Source: Malurus cyaneus samueli
Taxonomy: Eukaryota > Chordata > Aves > Passeriformes > Maluridae
Direction: 5' to 3'
Assembly: GCA_009741485.1 (NCBI GenBank)
Contig: VKON01002658.1
Location: forward strand, 829,623 to 893,622
Length of the DNA: 64,000 bases
The notes beneath the pieces are model-generated. The model worked only from the letters and a program-made list of their open reading frames with translations. It ran no database searches and was not told where the DNA came from. This document shows positions 57,310-64,000 of the stretch, one piece after another; the first letter of the stretch is position 1, and every line of letters begins with the position of its first letter. A program made the position numbers and the translations under genes.

Positions 57310-57377
57310 AAAGGGGGAATCTGATGGTTGGAGTCATGATCTCAGGGGTCATTTCCAGCCTCAGTGATCCTGTGGTT
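57310..57377 (+). mobile_element. CR1 LINE, very short 3' end fragment
   Basis: TGATGGTTGGAGTCATGATCT, with GGTCATTTCCAGCCTCAGTGATCCTGTGG close behind, gives the final 60 bases of an avian CR1 in sense orientation: the 'ggttggactcgatgatct' and 'ttccaacctcagtgattctgtg' words of the family. It is heavily truncated and diverged. Confidence 0.7.
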
Positions 57378-58639
57378 CCTCCATACACGATGGGATTCCA
57401 GCAGGAGTGTGAGGGTCTCCCTGTCTGAACAGCTCTGGGCTGTGCAGATCAATCCAGAGATTTAAAAATTCATCCCTGCAGCTGGTTTTTACCATCATGG
57501 AACAGAAAGGAGCCCCTGCTTGAATCCTCTCGTCTCCTTTCCTGATTCCCAAATATGTTTTTATCCTACATATCTGGGGACAGGCAAGGTGCTGCACTTC
57601 CTTATTCAGGGCTTAAGAATCTCTGAAAAATACATCCCTGTGATATTCAATCACCTCAAATAATTGCTAAAATTTCCTTACATTGCATGTGGCAAATATA
57701 AACTGCAGGAGCAGAATTTTTAAAAAAAAAGGAAAATAAAATGTGTCATGTGCTTGCCTGAGATTCCCAGGTCCAGGGCACGGGGACAGAAGAGAGCTGA
57801 GACTCTGGGTCATGCTTTGTGCCATCCATTTGTATTTCTGGCCTGATGCTGAAGGGTATTAAATGTATAAAATATGTATGTTTAAGTGATGTATTCAAAT
57901 CTCCAAGTCACTCCACTGTTAATGTGCTTTTAAGTGTTTTCATGACGATGTGCTTAGGTAGGAACAAATTGGGCTTGCAGGGAAGTTTAGGGAAGATAAA
58001 ATTTAGGGTGCCTGGAGTGTTTTCAGATGGATTTAGGAGCAGGAGGAGGCAGGGCTGGAGCGGGGCTTTCCTTAGCAGTTATTGTGAGTCCAGCAGGTAT
58101 AAAATAAAAATATCCATGAGCTGATCAATCCCTGCTGCTTCTGGCCATGGCAGAGGTGAGGCTGCCCCTGTCCCAGCCACCCCAAACCTGTGCCATGGCT
58201 CTGTGTCCCCCAGTGCCACAGATGGGGCCACTCACCCTGCAGATATCCCCAGTCACATGCTGCCGAGTGTTTTAGGCAAATTCTGTCTCAGCAGCTGCCG
58301 GGTGGAAACGATCAAAGCTCCGTTTTGTTCCCGGAGCTCTCGGAATATCCGTCATGGGTTCCCGGGGCTGAGAGTAGTCATGTGTGGCAAAGCCACGCTG
58401 CCAGGCTCTTGAGCTCAGGAATTTTGAGGGAAATGCAGATCCTTTCCCTTTTCTTTACCTCCACCGCTGTTTTTTCCTCGATTTCCATGCGCTGAGCTCT
58501 CAGAATCAGGCAGCTCCTGTCCCAAACACAACATTTACCCTGTGCCACTCCTGAGCCTGCATCCTCAGCGACAGAATCGATGGCCTTGGTGCTTCTGCAC
58601 TTTTAATGTTCCCTTTTATGTTCATGTTTGTTCCAACAG
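57378..58639. other. Non-coding sequence upstream of the candidate exon
   Basis: The unique sequence includes a mildly CpG-bearing stretch at about 58,270-58,400. No upstream exon with matching donor and phase could be found for the candidate at 58.64 kb. The frames of about 101 codons here show no domain. Confidence 0.4.
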
Positions 58640-58739
58640 AGTGGCCACTAGCACAGACGACTTGAACTTGTATCACCCGCAAACTGACAACGCTGGAGCC
58701 GCCAGTTTGTCATTATCCCTCCTAGTGTATCTGATTTAA
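58640..58739 (+). CDS. Candidate 3'-terminal coding exon (unproven)
   Basis: A pyrimidine-rich stretch ends in TTTGTTCCAACAG at 58,639, a good acceptor. From there one base completes a split codon and 32 codons follow to a TAA at 58,737-58,739. The peptide starts Val-Ala-Thr-Ser-Thr-Asp-Asp-Leu and ends in a 13-residue small-then-hydrophobic tail (Ala-Ala-Ser-Leu-Ser-Leu-Ser-Leu-Leu-Val-Tyr-Leu-Ile). Its polar Asn/Asp/Gly spacer before a hydrophobic end recalls a GPI-attachment signal, although the tail is short for one. Four CpGs fall in this AT-rich setting. I recognise no family and found no partner exon. The alternative is a conserved non-coding element that happens to be open. Confidence 0.22.
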
Positions 58740-59000
58740 TTTTGCAACAGTGGATTAATTCTTAAAATTGCAGTGCTTTTTGCTCGTTAATGGTCAGTAA
58801 ACGATTTCATCAGTTTTGCAGTCGTTTTAATTCTTCTCGTTTTAAGTTGTTCTATAAATATGTCTTTATGGATGTAGTTTTACTAGCTTAAAAACATCTA
58901 ATTGAAAACAGTTGCTTAAATCTCTTTGGATCAAGGAGGCAGTAATAAGCAAAGAGAGTATCTTATCCCTGCAATCCACAAACGCTTAGTGGCCGGGATC
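58740..59000. promoter_or_regulatory. Candidate conserved non-coding element or 3' UTR
   Basis: Motif-dense, repeat-free sequence follows the candidate stop codon, rich in TTAAT/ATTAA homeodomain-type cores and TCGTTTTA words. It could be a 3' UTR if the exon is real; otherwise it looks like the body of a conserved element that includes the exon candidate. No AATAAA polyadenylation signal is evident in the first 120 bases; AATAAG occurs near 58,945. Confidence 0.3.
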
Positions 59001-61841
59001 CTCAGTGCATGTGTAATCAGCTTCTTGTTTCATCTAAAAACCTCGGCTCTCCTGGTGTGATTTATTACTTCCCCAGCAGCATGGTTTTCCTTGTCTGTAA
59101 GATTATCAACGAGTGAAACAAAATATAGAAACCAAAAAACAGCCTCACGGACAGAAGTGTTTGGAGAAGTCTTTCATTCCTCGTCGTGGGGGTGCTGCAC
59201 CGTGGCACGGCCAGGCCTTGGTTTGAGTGCTGGAAATGGACATTTTGTTATTTTTTATGTAATGTTATCCTTCTGAGTGATGATTTGAATCAGGCAGAAG
59301 TGATCTCTGCTGTTTTGGGAGGCTGTCAGGGATCAGCCTGGGCATTTCCCTACTGATGCTGCTCAGGAGTCCCAAAGCACTGAGCTCCCGAAAAGAAGAA
59401 CTCATAGATGCCTCTGCTTCCCAAATTCTGGGGTTGGGATGGCAGAGAGGGTTGGTGATGGGATTTGGTGATGGGATTTGGGTTTGGGGCCTTGTCTGCT
59501 GTTGGTTTGATGTCAGAAATGTGGATCCTTTCTGGCTGTTGAGATGTAACACCTGCAGATCTCCGGGCACAATGGGAAACTGGGATTGTATGAACCCCCT
59601 AAATTATGTGATTAATACATTTAAACAAAAACTACTGCTGGCCACTCTGCCTGTTCTTTGAAGGGTTTGGAATGTGGTGCCATTTTCCAAAGGGATCCTC
59701 AGAAAGTGCCACATCAAACCTGGGAAGGCTGGAAATTATCCCTGACTCATTTCCAGGGGGAAGAAATCCAGTGTGTACTGGGGGAAAGGGAAGGGAAAGC
59801 CACAAGCTTTTCTTCATGAAAGTGGGAAGTGAAACAGGTTAAATTACATGATCTTTACTGATTTTTTTATTTTTTTTTAACATCTGTGTTCATTCATCGG
59901 GATTGTACTCTCCACAAGGTCTATTGTAATGTCTCATTAGGAATCATAATTAATGGAGGTGGTAATTGCATAAATTACAAGCCCACATTTAATCAGATTT
60001 CATGTCTTATTCCTTATTGTTTAAACAGGCAAACTGAGACTTGGGCTTTACTCAGAAACTTGTGTCATATTCCTTTTTTATTTATTTCCTTTTGAAACGT
60101 CAAACAATTCCCCACAAATGCATCAATCTGACGGATTCAAGAGCTGTGGCAGCACCACAAGACTGAGGAGCACACACTTGTGCAGCCTCTGATTCTTTGT
60201 CCGGGGTTAAAACTCAGAGCTCAACCCCTGAAATTCTTTTTCCAGGTCTTTGTGATAAGCAGGCAGCACTTCACACAGGGCTTTTGTTGGAAATCACCCG
60301 TGGTTTGGGGCTTTAAGAAATGCCTGAGTGTGTTCTGCCCATCTAAAAGCCATCCATTACAAAAAATAATCAGACATATTTTTTTTTTTTTCTTGTACAT
60401 TTGTGTCATTCTGCGAATCAGAAGCATTTTGTGCGCTGAGGGCAATGTGCTTTGCTTTTGGAATTCCTGAGTTTCACCAAAACCCTGGGGCATAGTTTGT
60501 TCAGGAGACCTGAGGTGACCTGAGAATGGGAGCTGCTGCTCAGCAAGATCATTTTAAAGAGAAAGGGAAATGCAGTGTCCAGATTTAATGTGAGAACATC
60601 ACAAAACAAAGAGAAAAGTGGGATTTTTATATTAGTTGGCCTCTGGAAGGCACATTCTCGTGGCTTTCCTCTAAGATGGGCAACTTCCTCATTTGTAAAG
60701 GACAAATCTCAGATGGAAAAAATAAAAATAAAAATCAGGCAACTTTCCTGAAGCCAAAGAAACTCCTTCTGCAAGAAGGACTGGAGCTGAAGAGTTCCTG
60801 TGGGGCTTTGGATTCTGTGTTGCTGTTTGGGATGCTGAGCTCTGGGCAGGCAGGGAAGGGGCAGGAGAATCCCTGGTGTGGTTGGGATCACGTGCTCCCT
60901 TATTTGGGAACCAGCTTTTCCATTCTCCTGGACTGAAAGCTTTGTTTTTTTCCCTAAATCCCAGTGACTGACTGTCTATAAACACACTGGCAGTCTGAAA
61001 AATAATGTCCTCACTTCCCACAAAAAGCAGGAAGCGTGTTGTAACTCCTGAGCTGCTGTTTTTCAGTTTAATTCACCTTAAAATTAATTAAGAATCTTCA
61101 TTGCTGTTGTCTTGGAGTTGGATTAATTTTTAAACTCTAAATATTTGAACTCCTCTCAGGGGAAGGGTGAATCTTTGTGTCCAGGATCCTGTGCACCCCA
61201 AAGCTGTGTTCGTTCAAAGCAGAGCATCCCATTCCAAGGAGCAGAATGGAATTGGGAATTGGGGGAATTTGGAATTGGGAATTGGGGGAATTTGCTTCCC
61301 TCTGACAACGTTTCCAGATGGAAAAGAGCAACTGCCTTTCCTGTACGGGGCCATTTCCCATTTCCACGGGGTTTGGGTTTGGGGCTTGGCCCCGTTGTTT
61401 GCACAGAGTGAAAAGCAGATGTTACTGCACTTTGCTATCTGGAAGTTTCTGCCATGGGTCCTTCTCTTCTGAACCAAGACAAATTCCATGGGAAGTGTCA
61501 GAAAGTTCCATTTCCAGGGTTTTTTCTAATGATTCCTGCCTTTCCTTGCCCGGCGGGTCAGGAACGTGTTAAAGCTGGTGGTAAAGTCATTTATGAAGGG
61601 CAGCTGGAGTTCAAAAGGTTCAAATATACAAGTTCAGTTCCAGCATCGTTTGGATCTTCACACCTCAGTGTCCCAACAGAGAAACTGGATACCGAGTTTT
61701 TACAGGTTTTACTGTAAAAACTGAGCCCTCCAGAACTTTCAGTAACTAATGGATTTTGCAGGAGTGATTTGCCTACCCTGGATGTCCATTAGCTGGTTTG
61801 CTTTGATGTCTTTGCTGGAAACCTAAATGGCTTTTACTTGC
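59001..61841. other. Unique non-coding sequence
   Basis: Small tandem repeats include a roughly 13-14-bp unit (GGTGATGGGATTT) at about 59,453-59,480 and a 23-bp unit twice at 61,248-61,293 (GGAATTGGGAATTGGGGG). A T run of about 13 lies near 60,379. Overlapping frames of about 100 codons on both strands have no domain. Confidence 0.45.
61248..61293. repeat. Two-copy tandem duplication, 23 bp, G-rich
   Basis: A unit beginning GGAATTGGGAATTGGGGG is present twice in perfect copies. Four G runs of 3-5 are present, but one loop is too long for a standard G-quadruplex. Confidence 0.9.
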
Positions 61842-61870
61842 TTTTTTTTTATTTTTTTATTTTTTTTTTA
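61842..61870. repeat. T-rich homopolymer tract
   Basis: Three T runs of 7-10 separated by single A residues. It may be an antisense poly(A) tail, but no element body is recognisable. Confidence 0.85.
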
Positions 61871-63570
61871 CCCGTTCTATGTTTGCAAGAGATGTCTTTT
61901 GTATCACAGTAGCCGGTAGGAAAAAAAGTGATGTACTCAAAAATTGTAGCAGCATTTAATCATAATCCTAACTAGAATTGAAATTGTGTGTTGTCAAGAA
62001 AGTTTCCATCTGCAGCTTACCAATCCCGAGCTGACTACATGCAGTTTTTATCTTCTGATTCTTGAATTCATTTTTTTCTGGTGGTGTTAAAATTTAATCT
62101 TCAGCAGCTCCATTGTATTGAATGTGAATTTCTCTCCTTTCCTTGCTTGTTCTACATTATTACTGGCAAAGGGGTTTGAAATATCTGGAAAAATCTGTGT
62201 TTTCTAATATTTGGATTATTGATAAAATGCCTTTTTATCCCGTGAGTAGTTTAAGAAAGTTTCCTCTTATATTTATTGAGCTGCCAGATACCTGGCATAA
62301 ATAATTTTAATATAATAGTCCTGTTAGAGGTGCACACCTTTGATGAGCAACTCTCAAAAAGATCTTGCTGATTTAAAAGAATTTTTCATCATTTTATTCT
62401 TCTTAAGCCACTTACACTGAGTTTGTCTATTTTCCATCACCAGTGAGCATTAACTTTGTACAACAAACTTACTCTGTGTTGCAAAACGGTACAGAATAAG
62501 AAAAAAAAAACCTAGAAAAATCCTGATTTTCAGGTATATGTGACAAATTTTACACGTGGAAAAGCTGGCTGGCACGAGAGCAGAGGAATGATCAAACCAC
62601 TTCCATTTGAGGAGGAGGTGTGGGATGGGCTGGGGGTGTCTGTCCCTGTCAGGAGGAAGGAGGTGTTGGAGCTGGTGTGGTTCCCCACACAAGGGTTTTA
62701 TTTTGTGGTGGAAAATCTAATCTTTCCGAGACCATTTCTCTTGGGTCTAAGTCTGAAGTCTGCTTTATATTGGGAGATTGGCATGAAATCCACAGCACTT
62801 AAGAGGATAAAGGCCTTTGTCTCCAAAATGTACATTTTTTTTGGAACTGTAAAGGCAGTGGAACAAGAAATGGTTTTAAGTATATAATGTTAAGATTCAA
62901 CCTTGTAATCCTTGCAAAAGTAAAAATATGTTATAGATCAATTTTATCGATTCCTGTATTTTTTCCATGTGTCTGAGAGCATTCTCTTAAAAAAAAAAAA
63001 AGTGAACCTTCCTCATTTAACTAATGGTTGAATAATTAAAAAAATTAATTATGGTTTATAAGGACTTTCTGTTGCTAATTAGAGTGGCATCTTCTGGTTC
63101 CTTGTAGGCACCATTTGATTTGTGGGAGAAACCTGAGATTTAAAAATAAACCTAAAATTTAAAAATAAAACAAAATAAAATATCATTTCTCTTACTGCCT
63201 TTCTGTTTGCATGGTCACTTTAAAGGACCCCAAAGGCTGTTTGTCCATAAAGACACAAACAGATGGAAACCGGAGCAGACCCTAACTGATGTCACTTCTT
63301 CTGCCACCACTGACTTTAATAAGTTTGCACCAGCTCAGGAATGGGGCAGACTGGCTCAAACTGATTTTTTTAATGTGAATTTTTGACTTCCTTGCTAAGA
63401 ATATTTAAATTTTATGTTTTCAACTTCATAAATTTATGTGCAACAAAAAAGGAGTTGCCAGAGGTACTCACAGAGAGTGATAAAACAGGTCAGGTTGATG
63501 AGCTTTGATATCAAAGGGAAAGAGAGAGGGGTTGGTGGGATAATGGGGAGGAATTCTTGCCCCTGGCACA
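61871..63570. other. AT-leaning unique non-coding sequence
   Basis: No gene was recognised. The stretch 61,900-62,420 is AT-rich and free of repeats except short A/T runs, and might contain conserved non-coding sequence. An A run of about 13 lies near 62,989. A plus-strand 115-codon frame (62,540-62,887) has no domain. Confidence 0.45.
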
Positions 63571-63708
63571 TTTTCCCAGAGAAGCTGTGGCTGCCCCTGG
63601 ATCCCTGGAATTGTCCAAGGACAGGTTTGGAGCAGCATGGGATGGTGGAAGGTGGAACTCGATGGGCTTTAAGATCCCTTCCATCCCATCCATTCTGGGA
63701 TTCTCTGT
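63571..63708 (+). mobile_element. CR1 LINE, 3' end with internal deletion
   Basis: In sense orientation, CCCAGAGAAGCTGTGGCTGC, CCTGGATCCCTGGAATTGTCC, AAGGACAGGTTTGGAGCAGC, GTGGAAGGTGGAACTCGATG, GGCTTTAAGATCCCTTCC and CATTCTGGGATTCT lie in the order of a typical avian CR1 3' end. Compared with the common form, the 'ccctgcccatggcaggg' segment between GTGGAAGGT and GGAACT is missing, a known kind of subfamily deletion. It is the best-preserved mobile element here and is 5'-truncated. Confidence 0.93.
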
Positions 63709-64000
63709 CTGTCTTTCCCAAAAGCCGCTCTGGTGCCTTCCCAAGGACATTTCCCAGGTGAGTTTTCCTCCCGAGAACCCCTCACACACAATAATTTCCT
63801 CCGTTCTCATTCAGCTCTGCAGAAGGGCAGCATCAGTTCGGTGCTCACCCTTGTGCTTTGTGCAGCTCAGATCCCTGACCAACATTCACAAAAAATGAAG
63901 AATTTTCCTAAATGCCTCATTTTGCCAGTTGCTTTGTCGGCCACTGATTCGCTTCTAAAGATGTCAAATTCAAGCAAACCATGGCTGGTGTGGGATGCAT
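63709..64000. other. Unique sequence at the window edge
   Basis: About 290 bases without a recognisable feature. Confidence 0.5.

Noticed and set aside
59425..59490. Possible G-quadruplex in a G-rich stretch
   Set aside because: Loops between G runs exceed seven bases, so only three runs fit the standard pattern.
1..64000. tRNA, rRNA, CRISPR array, bacterial operon or phage features
   Set aside because: I found no cloverleaf-forming tRNA, no rRNA stretch, no direct-repeat/spacer array, and no dense one-strand gene layout. The sequence is vertebrate non-coding DNA.

Overview
The window reads as vertebrate nuclear DNA, most probably from a bird. The clearest evidence is three sense-strand 3' ends of CR1 LINEs (about 48.99, 57.31 and 63.57 kb). 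They carry the familiar avian wording near the end of the element: 'lower than the reference residues gcccagag', a conserved run around 'gatgtgtagatgtgg', 'ctttaagatcccttcc', and a closing 'attct(g)tg'-type tail. Older amniote repeat remnants at about 28.1-28.8 and 42.2 kb, general CpG depletion with a few sharp CpG-rich patches, and unique AT-leaning sequence agree with this. Species and locus cannot be read from the sequence.

No protein-coding gene can be called with confidence. Reading frames are short and without recognisable domains, or they lie in low-complexity repeats whose unit length or composition keeps frames open (14.2-14.8, 26.4-26.8 and 53.98-54.95 kb). The best coding candidate is a possible 3'-terminal exon at 58,640-58,739 on the plus strand: a good polypyrimidine tract and AG acceptor, then a 32-codon tail ending in a short hydrophobic stretch. 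The window is therefore best read as an intergenic desert or the inside of a very long intron.

Layout. 0-14 kb is mainly unique sequence with a regulatory-looking patch near 4.4-4.7 kb (MEF2-like site) and a partly open minus-strand stretch at 2.4-3.55 kb. 14.13-14.76 kb joins a CCAAT/GC-box CpG-rich patch to a 0.5-kb pyrimidine minisatellite. 16.5-21 kb has a 37-base A run, several conserved-looking blocks, a dense CpG micro-cluster with overlapping palindromes (18.33-18.43 kb) and an (AATAG)n array at 19.77 kb. 24.8-26.8 kb holds two minisatellites, of about 20 bp and 18 bp; the second contains a 4-N assembly gap. 28-30.5 kb is the most interesting stretch: two ancient-repeat remnants, a conserved-looking SOX/homeodomain-type block, and a 57-bp segment of that block repeated 1.56 kb away at 55/57 identity. 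35.7-37.6 kb has GC-rich blocks and a duplicated CACGTG module. 42.2 kb carries an imperfect palindromic old DNA-transposon remnant. 46.9-47.65 kb has a pyrimidine array and a 79-bp minisatellite. 53.98-54.95 kb is a nearly pure polypyrimidine tract of almost 1 kb. The rest is unique non-coding sequence and CR1 debris.

There are no genes here that can be shown to work together. What may be functional is regulatory: scattered blocks that look like conserved non-coding elements, some apparently built on old transposons. This is judged by eye from composition and motif content. No alignment was possible.
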